Shown piece by piece: positions 1-7,841 of a DNA stretch of 64,000 nt. This DNA comes from an uncultured Hyphomicrobiales bacterium (GTDB lineage Bacteria; Pseudomonadota; Alphaproteobacteria; Rhizobiales; Devosiaceae). The stretch's first letter is position 1, and the number at the start of each line of letters is the position of its first letter. Both the position numbers and the translations under genes were made by a program. The stretch is taken from positions 1-64,000 of the forward strand of contig CAIKKY010000029.1 in the NCBI GenBank assembly GCA_903828145.1, read 5' to 3'. The notes beneath the pieces are model-generated. The model saw nothing but the letters and a program-made list of their open reading frames with translations, was not told the origin of the DNA and searched no databases.

Positions 1-142
1 CAGAGAAAGAGTGGAAAATGCCCCCTCGTGAATGGTCAATGGCCAAGGCGCAGTTCGCCGTCATCTTCGGCGATCGCTTCATCAGAGCCATGGCGGCGTA
101 ACGTGAAATCGCCCGCCACACACGAAATTGCTGACAGTCCCC
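1..142 (+). mobile_element. 3' end of an IS256-family insertion sequence
   Basis: The last 33 codons of a transposase read in at position 3 and stop with TAA at 99-101. They contain the stretch WKMPPREW followed by AKAQFAVIFGDRF, which resembles the C-terminus of IS256/mutator-type transposases (recognised from memory of the family). About 40 bases further, CACACGAAATTGCTGACAG looks like a terminal inverted repeat end. The left part of the element lies outside the window, so neither completeness nor target duplication can be judged. Confidence 0.75.
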
Positions 143-695
143 CCCAACCCGGTTCCACGTCGAAAATTTCCCAACCTCGACGTATCTTGCCTTGCCTGAG
201 GTTTCATCCGAACGCCGGACGTACATGCCGATTGGCTTTATGTCGCCACATACCGTTGCAAGTAACAAGCTTCGACTCCTGCCCGACGCATCCCTTTGGC
301 ACTTCGGGATACTCACCTCACTCATGCACAACGCGTGGATGCGGGCTGTGACAGGTCGTCTGAAAAGTGACTACCAGTATTCCGTGCTCGTTGTTTACAA
401 CAACTTCGTCTGGCCCGAGACCGCGAGCCCGGCCCAACGGGCCAAGGTTGAGGCGGCAGCGCAAGCGGTGCTCGCTGCCCGCGCGCGCTATCCCGGCGAG
501 ACGTTGGCGCAGCTTTACGACCCCAATCTCATGCCATCCGACCTTTTGGATGCTCACCACGCGCTCGATCGCGCTGTGGACGCCTGCTACCGCCGCGACC
601 CGTTCAAATCAGAGATGGAGCGGGTTCAGCACCTGTTCCGGCTCTACGAAGCGAATGTGGCGCCGTTGACCAAGCCGAAATCTAGACGATATTGA
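143..695 (+). pseudogene. C-terminal fragment of an MmeI-like DNA methyltransferase, cut by the IS
   Basis: From about 143 to the TGA at 693-695 the frame encodes the C-terminal (target recognition and tail) part of a class I SAM-dependent DNA methyltransferase of the MmeI/type IIG kind. Signature stretches are RTYMPIGF, LWHFGILTS, GRLKSDYQYS, VYNNFVWPE and LYDPNLMP. The catalytic NPPY-type region and any nuclease domain are absent: coding starts exactly where the insertion sequence ends. A TTG at 192 gives a 167-residue open frame, but homology-like sequence continues upstream of it (TSTYLALPEVSSE), so this is a remnant and not an independent gene. The IS probably split the gene, with its 5' half beyond the window. 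Confidence 0.75.
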
Positions 696-810
696 CGGAT
701 TGACCTTGGGATTTTCGCCTATATTGTACGCAATAACCCGATACCCATATGCCGATACTCTCAGTGCCAGCATACGAGGTTCAATTAACCTTGAATTTTT
801 TGAAAAGGCG

Positions 811-1404
811 ATGGTTATGGCAGTTCAAACAAAATCATTCGGAAAGCTTTCGGAGTTTTTTTCAAAGTTGTCGCAGGTAGCTGTACCAGAGCAAGCAACT
901 ACAGCGTGGTTGAAATCGGTCGGATACGCGTCGAGTTATGATGCTACGATATTGAAAGTTCTAGAAGCTCTCGGTTTTACTGCGGCAAAGGTCCCTACCA
1001 GCTTGTGGCGAGATTATCGTTCAGGAAATAAGTCTACATTGGCGGATGGTATAGTTAGAGCGTTTCCTGAATTGTATAAGGTCTATGATAAAGCGCACAT
1101 CCAAAAAGATGTCGACTTAGAGAAAATTTTAAAAAACAACTCTGACCAAGGAATTGAGGAAATACAACTTAGCCTTCGTACGTTTCGTGCCTTGGTTGAT
1201 CTGGCAAAGTTCTCCGAAACTATAGAGAGCGCTCAGTCGTCGGAGAGCGTCGCGGTCAGCGTAGAAAGCCAGAGTACTCATCCACGAACAAAATCACCAT
1301 CTGTGCATATCGACTTACAGATTCACATTTCTCCGGACCTTAGTTCCGAGAAAATAGACGGATTGTTCGAAAGTATGGCGAAGCACCTCTATGGCAATTC
1401 ATAA
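811..1404 (+). CDS. DUF5343 family protein
   Basis: About 197 residues from the ATG at 811, preceded by an AAAAGGCG-type ribosome site; a longer frame opens at 700. The body (around YDATILKVLEALGF, LWRDYRSG, LADGIVRAFPELYKVYD and LSLRTFRALVDLAKF) has the helical layout of DUF5343, a family of unknown function that predicts replication, timing or winged-helix-like sorting of hits in accessory regions. The C-terminal 60 residues are low complexity, then a beta-strand-like segment. It overlaps the next gene by 14 bases, so the pair is probably co-translated. GC content is well below that of the surrounding DNA, which suggests horizontal transfer. Function is unknown. Confidence 0.65.
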   Translation: MVMAVQTKSFGKLSEFFSKLSQVAVPEQATTAWLKSVGYASSYDATILKVLEALGFTAAKVPTSLWRDYRSGNKSTLADGIVRAFPELYKVYDKAHIQKDVDLEKILKNNSDQGIEEIQLSLRTFRALVDLAKFSETIESAQSSESVAVSVESQSTHPRTKSPSVHIDLQIHISPDLSSEKIDGLFESMAKHLYGNS

Positions 1405-1927
1405 ATCCGACATTCATGAAATATTTGAAATATCGTCCAGATTAAGTGTTGCCCTTCTGGATTTTAAAAAACGCCCAAAAACACAATCAAATGAAAGCAA
1501 TGACGATATAATTTATCGAGATATATACTCGTCAATGAAAAACTATTTAGAAAAAATATCTATAGAAATAAATGGAACATATGAGAGCGGGTTTTATGAT
1601 AGTTGCGCTGTTTTACTGCGAAAATTAATAGAGGCCCTTATTATTGAGATCTATGAGGGCAATAATATTGCCGAGAAGCTCAAAGACAGGAATGGGGATT
1701 TTGTTGCTTTAGGTGAGATGATAAATCGATGTTTGGGGGAGGTGTCTTGGAATCTCTCACGGGGCAGCCGCACGGCTCTTCAAGAAGTTAAGGCTTTGGG
1801 AGATAAGGCCGCACATTCCCGTCGCTTCCGAGCGCACAAGAAAGATATCGACAATCTAAAGTCAGGCGTAAGGGAGGCGGTTCAGGAACTGGTTGCGATC
1901 GCGAACCTTAAGACCCCCACCCCCTAA
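1391..1927 (+). CDS. DUF4145-like hypothetical protein
   Basis: A protein of 178 residues, almost entirely helical by composition. The features that suggest a DUF4145-type fold are the central CAVLLRKLIEALIIEIYEG helix and the later GDKAAHSRRF motif, equivalent to the GN..AH signature of that family. Such proteins occur beside restriction and other defence genes, but no biochemical role is established. The start overlaps the DUF5343 gene by 14 bases in another frame, arguing for translational coupling. Codon use is AT-rich as in its partner, and the gene ends where normal high-GC sequence resumes, so the island boundary is near 1927. Confidence 0.6.
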   Translation: MAIHKSDIHEIFEISSRLSVALLDFKKRPKTQSNESNDDIIYRDIYSSMKNYLEKISIEINGTYESGFYDSCAVLLRKLIEALIIEIYEGNNIAEKLKDRNGDFVALGEMINRCLGEVSWNLSRGSRTALQEVKALGDKAAHSRRFRAHKKDIDNLKSGVREAVQELVAIANLKTPTP

Positions 1928-1998
1928 AATTTGTCAGACAAGCGCTTGCCCTTCGTGCGCCCTTGGGTAATATCCGGCCCGAAAAACAGGGGAATCCC

Positions 1999-2985
1999 AT
2001 GCATGTGCTGATTATTGGCGCCGCCGGTATGGTGGGGCGGAAGCTGAGCGGGGCGCTGGTTCAGGCCGGGCGTATTGGCAAGGCCGACATTTCGCGGTTC
2101 ACGCTCGCCGATGTGATCGAGCCGGCAAAGCCGGTGTTTTCGGGGCCGGTGGAGACCATCGCGTCGGATCTGTCGGCGCCGGGCGCGGCGGAAAAGCTGG
2201 TGGCCCTGCGGCCCGATGTGATCTTTCACCTGGCGGCCATTGTCTCGGGCGAGGCGGAGGCGGATTTCGACAAGGGCTATCGCATCAATCTCGATGGCAC
2301 GCGGCTGCTGCTCGAAGCGATCCGGCATGAGGGGATGAAGGCGCCGTATAAGCCGCGCCTCGTGTTCACCTCGTCGATTGCGGTGTTTGGCGCGCCGTTC
2401 CCCGAAGCGATTGGCGATGAATTCCTCAATGCGCCGCTCACCTCCTATGGCACGCAGAAGGCGATCTGCGAGCTGCTGATCAATGATTATTCGCGGCGCG
2501 GCTTCCTCGATGGCGTGGGCATCCGCCTGCCGACCATCGTGATCCGGCCGGGCAAGCCCAACCTCGCGGCCTCGGGCTTTTTCTCCAATATCCTGCGCGA
2601 ACCGCTGGTGGGCATCGAAGCGGTGCTGCCGGTGGACCCGGATGTGCGGCACTGGTTTGCCAGCCCGCGCGCGGCCGTGGGCTTTCTGACCCGGGCGGCC
2701 GAAATGGATACGGCCCCGCTCGGCTGGCGCCGCACGCTCTCGGTGCCGGGGCTTTCGGCCACGGTGGGCGAAGAGATCGAAGCGCTGCGCCGCGTGGCCG
2801 GCGATAAGGCCGTGAAGCTCATCAAAGATGTGCCCGATGCCAAGATCCGCGCCATGGTGGCCGGCTGGCCGCGCAATTTCGCCGCCAAGCGCGCCGAAGG
2901 CCTGGGGTTCAAAGCCGAAAGCAATTTCGACGAGATCATCCGCATCCATATCGAGGATGAGCTTGCGGGCAAAATCGGCGGGTAA
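1999..2985 (+). CDS. denD: D-erythronate dehydrogenase-like NAD-dependent epimerase/dehydratase
   Basis: An extended short-chain dehydrogenase of 328 residues. The Rossmann motif GAAGMVG is at residues 7-13 and the catalytic pair is Y150 and K154 (SYGTQK). The N-terminus MHVLIIGAAGMVGRKL and overall length fit DenD, which oxidises D-erythronate to 2-dehydro-D-erythronate, a cytoplasmic step of four-carbon sugar-acid use; related family members act on nucleotide sugars, so the substrate is inferred. The ATG at 1999 is chosen over the upstream frame start because CAGGGG lies seven bases before it. It stands alone; no denTKC partners are nearby. The first of three palindromic repeats overlaps its last codons. 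Confidence 0.75.
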   Translation: MHVLIIGAAGMVGRKLSGALVQAGRIGKADISRFTLADVIEPAKPVFSGPVETIASDLSAPGAAEKLVALRPDVIFHLAAIVSGEAEADFDKGYRINLDGTRLLLEAIRHEGMKAPYKPRLVFTSSIAVFGAPFPEAIGDEFLNAPLTSYGTQKAICELLINDYSRRGFLDGVGIRLPTIVIRPGKPNLAASGFFSNILREPLVGIEAVLPVDPDVRHWFASPRAAVGFLTRAAEMDTAPLGWRRTLSVPGLSATVGEEIEALRRVAGDKAVKLIKDVPDAKIRAMVAGWPRNFAAKRAEGLGFKAESNFDEIIRIHIEDELAGKIGG

Positions 2986-3100
2986 GCCGATTTTGCAAGA
3001 ATAGAGCGCGCCCCTTGGACGCAAAATCGGCGGGTCAGCCGATTTTGCAGGCATAACGCGCGACCCTTGGGCGCAAAAATTGGCGGGTAAGCCGATTTGC
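2969..3100. repeat. Three tandem palindromic repeats, 52-base period
   Basis: The palindrome GCAAAATCGGC-loop-GCCGATTTTGC occurs at 2969-2996 and 3021-3048, with a diverged third copy at 3073-3100. Each has 10-12 base arms around a six-base loop, GGGTAA or GGGTCA. The spacers between the copies (GCGCGCCCCTTGGAC-like) are also conserved, giving a 52-base unit. The first copy includes the stop region of the denD-like gene. It may serve as a transcript-end structure for the convergent genes or be a REP-type element; no T-run follows. Confidence 0.8.
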
Positions 3101-3157
3101 TCCCGTCAGGGGTGAGACAGAAACCGGCGGCTCAGGTCGCCGGTTTTGTTTTGTGGC

Positions 3158-4075
3158 TCAGCCGCGCCGGTGCGGCAGCCATTTTTTCTCGATCCGGCAG
3201 ACCATGGTGTAGGCGGGGTCGAAGACATTGCCCACCTCATAGCGCACGACCTGGCCCATCAGGTGGCTCGCGGCCACGCGCGAAAGGCCATAGCTGGTGA
3301 TGAGCCAGCTCAGCATTTCGCTGGTGGCGTGCTGCAGCGCCTGATCCAGCGGGCGGGCGTTGCCGATGGTGAAAATGCTGTCGGCGTTTTCGCCGCGCGG
3401 CCAGGTGACCTTCAGCGCCTTATCGACGGTGAGGCGCAGCTCCAGCTCGAAGCTGGTTTCCACCCCGGTGCCGACGATTTCGCCATCGCCCTGAATGGCG
3501 TGGCAGTCGCCCACGAAAAACAGCGCGCCGGGGACTGCGACGGGGAACCACAGGCTCGCGCCCGGGCGGCAGCCGCGATAGTCCATATTGCCGCCGTTTT
3601 CGGCGCTGGTGGCGGTGGAAAACGCCTGCCCCAGCGGCGGGGCCACGCCAAAGCAGCCGATCATCGGATCAAGCGGCAGGACCAGATGCTCGAGCCCCGG
3701 CACGGGCGGGGCGAGGGTGACGGTGTGCCCCTCAAGGTCGATGTGCCAGTTGGCGGCATCGCGCGGGGGCAGGTCGCGCACGCTTTCGGGGTCCACCACA
3801 TTGGCCGCGAGCGCGGCGCGGGTCCAGCCATGGGCGCGGTTGGGCGTCATGCGCAGAATATCGACGCGCAGGCTGTCGCCGGGTTCGGCGCCCGCCACAG
3901 AAATCGGCCCGTTCATCGGGTTGGGTCCGGGCTTCTGCCGGGTATTGGCTTTGTCGAAGCCTGCCGCATCCAGGGTTTCGGTGATCACCACATCGCCGGA
4001 CTGGATGGTGAGAGCGGCGGGCAGCGTGCCGATGACATTGTGCCAGGCACTGGGCACGAAGTGGTGGGTGGTCAT
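3158..4075 (-). CDS. Acetamidase/formamidase family protein
   Basis: A cytoplasmic amidohydrolase-like protein of 305 residues that in characterised members hydrolyses formamide or short amides to ammonia and the acid. The family pattern is visible: NPMNGPISVAGAEPGD near the N-terminus, GCFGVAPP in the middle, then NMDYRG and FVGDCHAIQGDGEIVGTG, which carry the conserved metal- and substrate-binding acids and histidines. The start at 4075 follows AAAAGGATCGCC; a frame extension to 4144 lacks family resemblance. It converges with the denD-like gene and is divergent from the TRIC gene. Which amide is used cannot be told from sequence. Confidence 0.85.
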   Translation of the reverse strand: MTTHHFVPSAWHNVIGTLPAALTIQSGDVVITETLDAAGFDKANTRQKPGPNPMNGPISVAGAEPGDSLRVDILRMTPNRAHGWTRAALAANVVDPESVRDLPPRDAANWHIDLEGHTVTLAPPVPGLEHLVLPLDPMIGCFGVAPPLGQAFSTATSAENGGNMDYRGCRPGASLWFPVAVPGALFFVGDCHAIQGDGEIVGTGVETSFELELRLTVDKALKVTWPRGENADSIFTIGNARPLDQALQHATSEMLSWLITSYGLSRVAASHLMGQVVRYEVGNVFDPAYTMVCRIEKKWLPHRRG

Positions 4076-4184
4076 GGCGATCCTTTTGGGCGCGAAAAAT
4101 CCGGGCACAGGGTTAGCGCAAGCGTCTGACAGTTGCCAGAGCATGGGGCTCGGCTAGAGTGCCGACTCACTGCGGGAGGCGCAC

Positions 4185-4802
4185 GTGCTCTTGAGCTATG
4201 CCGGTTATATCGCTGTTGCCGCCGCGGCCATTTCAGCCGCGCTGGTGGCCGGGCGCAACAAGATGGACTGGTTCGGCGTCGTGGTGCTCGCGTCGGTGAC
4301 GGCGCTCGGCGGTGGCACGGTGCGCGATGTGTTCCTCGGCCATTTCCCGCTCGCCTGGGTGGCGAACCCGGCGCTCCTCATCATCTGCCTCGGGGCGGCG
4401 TTTGCCACCATTGCGCTCGCCCGCTTCATGCCCAAGCTGCATTACCCGTTTCTGGTGCTCGATGCGTTCGGGCTCGTGGTGTTCACGGTTATTGGCTGCG
4501 AGGTCGCCTCGAGCATGGGCCAGACCGCGATCATCGTGGTGGTGTCGGGCATGGTCTCGGGCATTGTCGGGGGGGTGTTGCGCGACATGCTGGTCAACGA
4601 GGTGCCGCTGGTGTTTTCGAGCGAGCTTTACGCCACGGTCGCGATTGTGGCGGGCACGCTTTATACGCTCGGCATCGGGTTCGGCTGGCCAGAGGATTGG
4701 GTGGCGCTGGGCACGATCATCATCGGCTTTGCCTTGCGGCTCCTCGCCATCGCCTTCCGGCTCGAAATGCCGAAATTCATCTATGACAAGGATATCCGGT
4801 GA
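4185..4802 (+). CDS. Trimeric intracellular cation (TRIC) channel family membrane protein
   Basis: A 205-residue inner-membrane protein with about seven hydrophobic segments and the two-fold internal repeat of bacterial TRIC/YicG proteins. Each repeat carries a glycine-rich GGGTVRDVFLG / GGVLRDMLV motif (residues near 46-56 and 128-136), which in the family lines the ion pathway. Starts at GTG 4185 after GGGAGGC. Family members conduct monovalent cations; the physiological role in bacteria is poorly known. The stop overlaps the start of the following DUF4326 gene by four bases, so both are likely in one transcript. Confidence 0.88.
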   Translation: MLLSYAGYIAVAAAAISAALVAGRNKMDWFGVVVLASVTALGGGTVRDVFLGHFPLAWVANPALLIICLGAAFATIALARFMPKLHYPFLVLDAFGLVVFTVIGCEVASSMGQTAIIVVVSGMVSGIVGGVLRDMLVNEVPLVFSSELYATVAIVAGTLYTLGIGFGWPEDWVALGTIIIGFALRLLAIAFRLEMPKFIYDKDIR

Positions 4803-5179
4803 CGACGACTGCTGTGTCCGGCGTCAGGCCCCAGCGCCTCACGCTTTCGCGCCAGAAGGGCTATTCGCTCAAAGCGCAATCGCTCGCGCTCAATGGCCTT
4901 GCGGCCAAAAAGGTCACGCGGCCCGGCCCCTGGGGCAACCCGTTTGAGGTGGCCGAGATCGCCAAGCGCTATCGGCTGGATGCGAAAGGGGCGCAGGCCA
5001 AGGCGGTTGACCTGTGCACGCAATGGTTGATCGGCGCGCTCGATCCGGCGCTGTCGCCCGGCGATCCGCCGCCGCTTGGTCGGATTGTTGCCGAGTTGAA
5101 GGGCTATAATCTGGCCTGCTGGTGTGCCGAAGGCACGCCGTGCCACGCCGAAGTGCTTCTCGAAATCGCGAATGGATAG
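4799..5179 (+). CDS. DUF4326 domain protein
   Basis: A 126-residue protein with the DUF4326 layout: an N-terminal basic segment, then the conserved GPWGNPF motif (about residues 43-49) and the C-terminal LACWCAEGTPCHAEVL motif with CWC and CH. The conserved cysteines and histidine suggest a metal or nucleotide site, but no activity is established. Starts at GTG 4799, overlapping the TRIC gene by four bases, and ends three bases before the Fe-dependent dehydrogenase gene, so it sits in a tight four-gene run up to uxuA. Confidence 0.8.
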   Translation: MTTTAVSGVRPQRLTLSRQKGYSLKAQSLALNGLAAKKVTRPGPWGNPFEVAEIAKRYRLDAKGAQAKAVDLCTQWLIGALDPALSPGDPPPLGRIVAELKGYNLACWCAEGTPCHAEVLLEIANG

Positions 5180-5182
5180 ACC

Positions 5183-6301
5183 ATGGCCCGCATCACCTAC
5201 CTGACCGGTATCGAGTTTGGCGCGGGCGCCCTCAACACGCTGCCCGACGCGCTCAAGGATTTCGGCATCACGCGGCCGCTGCTGGTGGCCGACCGGGGCG
5301 TAGTCGCGGCGGGCCTCGTGGCGCAGGCGCTGGCGCTTCTGCCTGCCGATGTCGCCGTGTACGATGGCACGCCGTCGAACCCGACCGAAGAGGCGGTGGC
5401 CGAGGCGCTGGCGCTTTATCGGGCGCGCGGGTGCGATGGGCTCGTTGCGCTCGGCGGTGGCTCGCCGATTGATCTCGCCAAGGGCGTGGCGCTGCTTGCC
5501 ACCCATGCGGGGCCACTCGAAACCTATGCGGTGATTTATGGCGGGCTCGACCGCATCCGCGCCGATGTTGCGCCGCTCATTGCCATTCCGACCACAGCGG
5601 GCACCGGGGCCGAGGTGGGGCGTGCCGCGCTCATCACGCTCACCGATGGGCGAAAGCTCGGGTTCATTTCGCCGCATCTCATTCCCAAGCGCGCTATCGC
5701 CGACCCGCTGCTGACACTGGGTCTGCCGCCCGGGCTGACGGCGGCGACGGGGCTTGATGCCCTGAGCCACTGCATTGAAACCTATTGCTCGCCACGCTTT
5801 AACCCGGTGGCCGATGCGATTGCGCTCGAGGGCGCGGGGCGCATCTGGCGGCATATCGAGCGGGCGTTCACCACCCCGCACGACCTTGAGGCGCGCAGCG
5901 ACATGCTGATGGGCGCGATCATGGGCGGGCTGGCGTTTCAGAAGGGTCTCGGTGCGGTGCATGCGCTGAGCCATGCGCTCGGCGGCCTGAAGGATGTGGC
6001 GCTGCACCATGGCACGCTCAACGCGGTGCTGATGCCGAGCGTGCTGCGGTTCAATGCCGGGGTGGCGGGTGAGCAGATCGCGCGGCTCGCGGCGGCGCTC
6101 GGGGTGCCGGGCGATCTTGCGGCGGCGCTTGACGCGCTCAATCGACGCCTGGGCCTGCCGCCCGGGCTGTCCGCCATGGGGGTCAGCCGGGCGCATTATC
6201 CGTTCGTCATCGAGCGGGCGCTGGCGGACCATAGCGCGGCAACCAATCCGCGCGCAGCCTCAGCTGAGGATTACAGGGCGCTGCTGGACGCAGCTTTTTG
6301 A
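5183..6301 (+). CDS. Iron-containing alcohol dehydrogenase family protein
   Basis: A 372-residue group III (Fe-ADH) dehydrogenase. The NAD(P)-binding [11 protein letters not shown] motif is at residues 91-101. The metal ligands fall in [10 protein letters not shown] (D192, H196) and in the two histidine stretches [10 protein letters not shown] and ALHHGTLN (about 260-276). Maleylacetate reductases and glycerol- or butanol-type dehydrogenases share this fold, so substrate is open. Its place 19 bases before uxuA suggests a role with hexuronates, for example reducing or oxidising a keto-acid intermediate, but this is inference from position only. Confidence 0.85.
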   Translation: MARITYLTGIEFGAGALNTLPDALKDFGITRPLLVADRGVVAAGLVAQALALLPADVAVYDGTPSNPTEEAVAEALALYRARGCDGLVALGGGSPIDLAKGVALLATHAGPLETYAVIYGGLDRIRADVAPLIAIPTTAGTGAEVGRAALITLTDGRKLGFISPHLIPKRAIADPLLTLGLPPGLTAATGLDALSHCIETYCSPRFNPVADAIALEGAGRIWRHIERAFTTPHDLEARSDMLMGAIMGGLAFQKGLGAVHALSHALGGLKDVALHHGTLNAVLMPSVLRFNAGVAGEQIARLAAALGVPGDLAAALDALNRRLGLPPGLSAMGVSRAHYPFVIERALADHSAATNPRAASAEDYRALLDAAF

Positions 6302-6320
6302 CTTAAAGGGGGAGGGGACG

Positions 6321-7532
6321 ATGAGACAAACCTGGCGCTGGTTCGGGCCCAAAGATCTGGCCACAGTCGATGCCATGTTGCAGGCGGGGGTCGAAGGGGT
6401 GGTTTCAGCCCTGCACCATGTGCCCAATGGCGTGATGTGGTCGCGCGACGCGATCAGGCAGCGCCAGCGTGAAATCGCGACGCGGGCGGATGGCACGGCT
6501 TCGGGACTCGCCTGGGAGGTGATCGAGAGCCTGCCGGTGTCCGAAGACATCAAGAAGCAGAAGAACGACTGGCGCGCCCATATCGCCCATTACAAGGAAA
6601 GCCTGCGCAATGTCGCGGCGGAAGGGCTTGAGGTCGTCTGCTACAATTTCATGCCGGTGCTCGATTGGACCCGCACGAACCTGCGCTACGCGGTGCAGCA
6701 CGGCGGCACCTGCATGCGCTTTGATATCCATGATTTTGCGGCTTTCGATATTCATATCCTGAAGCGGCCCGGGGCGCGGGAGAGCTTCACGCCGGAAGTG
6801 GCGGCGGCGGCTGACCAACGCTTTGCCGACATGAGCGATGCGCGGAAGGCGGAACTGGGCACCGTGGTGACCACGGCGCTGCCCGGCTCGACGGAAACCA
6901 TGACGCTGGATCGGGTGCGCGAGCATCTGGCCGAATATGGCGCGATCTCGCCCGAGCGGCTCAGACAAAACTTCATCGATTTTCTCGAAGAGGTTGTGCC
7001 GGTGGCCGAAGAGGTGGGGGTGCGGCTGTGCTGCCACCCGGATGATCCGCCGTTTTCGCTCTTGGGCCTGCCGCGCATCATGTCCACCGCAGCCGATTAC
7101 AAGCAGATCCTCGATCGGGTCGATAGTCCATCAAACGGCATGACGCTCTGTTCGGGCTCGTTCGGGGCACGGCCTGATAATGACCTGCCGCGGATCATGG
7201 CGGGTTTCGGGTCCAAGGTGCATTTCATTCATCTGCGCAATGTGAAGCGCGATACCGATGCGCTGGTCGGCTCGTTCTACGAGGCCGAACACCTGGGGGG
7301 CGATACCGACATGGTGGCGCTCATCGCCGAAATCCTGATGGAAGAGCGGCGGCGGAAGGCCGAGGGCCGCGCCGACTGGAGCATTCCCTTCCGGCCCGAC
7401 CATGGGCAGGACATTCTCGATGATCTCGACCGCCGCTCGCAGCCGGGCTATCCGACCATCGGGCGGCTCAAGGGCCTTGCCGAACTGCGCGGCGTGATGA
7501 CCGCGCTCGGGCACGAGCGCTACGGCGTGTAA
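6321..7532 (+). CDS. uxuA: Mannonate dehydratase
   Basis: Converts D-mannonate to 2-keto-3-deoxy-D-gluconate in hexuronate catabolism (EC 4.2.1.8). The protein has 403 residues, normal for UxuA. Recognisable stretches are MRQTWRWFGP, ALHHVPNG, NFMPVLDWTRT, CCHPDDPP, CSGSFGARPDND and PFRPDHGQ, which include the metal-binding Cys and His residues of this TIM-barrel enzyme. The ATG at 6321 follows GGGGGAGGGGACG, a strong ribosome site, so the longer frame reaching back into the preceding gene is rejected. No uxuB-type reductase is next to it unless the upstream Fe-ADH takes that role. Confidence 0.93.
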   Translation: MRQTWRWFGPKDLATVDAMLQAGVEGVVSALHHVPNGVMWSRDAIRQRQREIATRADGTASGLAWEVIESLPVSEDIKKQKNDWRAHIAHYKESLRNVAAEGLEVVCYNFMPVLDWTRTNLRYAVQHGGTCMRFDIHDFAAFDIHILKRPGARESFTPEVAAAADQRFADMSDARKAELGTVVTTALPGSTETMTLDRVREHLAEYGAISPERLRQNFIDFLEEVVPVAEEVGVRLCCHPDDPPFSLLGLPRIMSTAADYKQILDRVDSPSNGMTLCSGSFGARPDNDLPRIMAGFGSKVHFIHLRNVKRDTDALVGSFYEAEHLGGDTDMVALIAEILMEERRRKAEGRADWSIPFRPDHGQDILDDLDRRSQPGYPTIGRLKGLAELRGVMTALGHERYGV

Positions 7533-7540
7533 CAGCCTAA

Positions 7541-7567
7541 CGGCCTCGCCCTGATCGGGCGAGGCCG
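7541..7567. terminator. Perfect stem-loop between converging uxuA and DUF1328 genes
   Basis: A perfect 11-base stem, CGGCCTCGCCC and its complement, closes on a short loop. It lies eight bases after the uxuA stop and within 30 bases of the stop of the converging DUF1328 gene. There is no clear T-run on either strand, so it could end or stabilise both transcripts. Confidence 0.55.
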
Positions 7568-7593
7568 CTGCGGGCAAATGGCGTTCGTTTACT

Positions 7594-7758
7594 TCAGGCT
7601 TTTCTCACCAGACTCACCACCAGCGAGATCACGAGGAAGGCGAGGAACAGGAAGAACAGGATCTGGGCGATCCCCGATGCGGCGCCGGCCAGGCCGCCGA
7701 AGCCAAGGACACCGGCGACAAGCGCGATCACGAGGAAGAGCAGGGCGTATTGGAGCAT
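7594..7758 (-). CDS. DUF1328 small membrane protein, stress-regulated
   Basis: A 54-residue, very hydrophobic protein with two membrane segments ([16 protein letters not shown] and [17 protein letters not shown]), separated by a glycine-rich [11 protein letters not shown] turn. This matches the DUF1328 (YtjA-like) family, whose members are commonly stress-induced but of unknown function. The ATG at 7758 follows AAGGAGG; a longer frame is not family-like. An exact EcfG-type promoter lies 33 bases upstream of the start, so expression should be under the general stress sigma factor encoded 1.3 kb away. Confidence 0.85.
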   Translation of the reverse strand: MLQYALLFLVIALVAGVLGFGGLAGAASGIAQILFFLFLAFLVISLVVSLVRKA

Positions 7759-7790
7759 TTTCGGGCCTCCTTCTGATGGGTCCCCGACCA

Positions 7791-7816
7791 AACGGCGACC
7801 CCGGGCAGCGAGTTCC
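7791..7816 (-). promoter_or_regulatory. EcfG-type promoter for the DUF1328 gene
   Basis: On the minus strand GGAAC (7816-7812) is followed after 17 bases by CGTT (7794-7791), an exact match to the alphaproteobacterial general-stress consensus. It lies in the 83-base gap between phyR and the DUF1328 gene and points at the latter. Confidence 0.8.
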
Positions 7817-7841
7817 GAAGCGGGTGCCAAAAACGCCCAAT

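Noticed and set aside
4781-6232. Long minus-strand frame of 483 codons opposite the Fe-ADH gene
   Set aside because: Arg-, His- and Gln-rich with no family pattern; it is a shadow of GC-rich coding on the plus strand.
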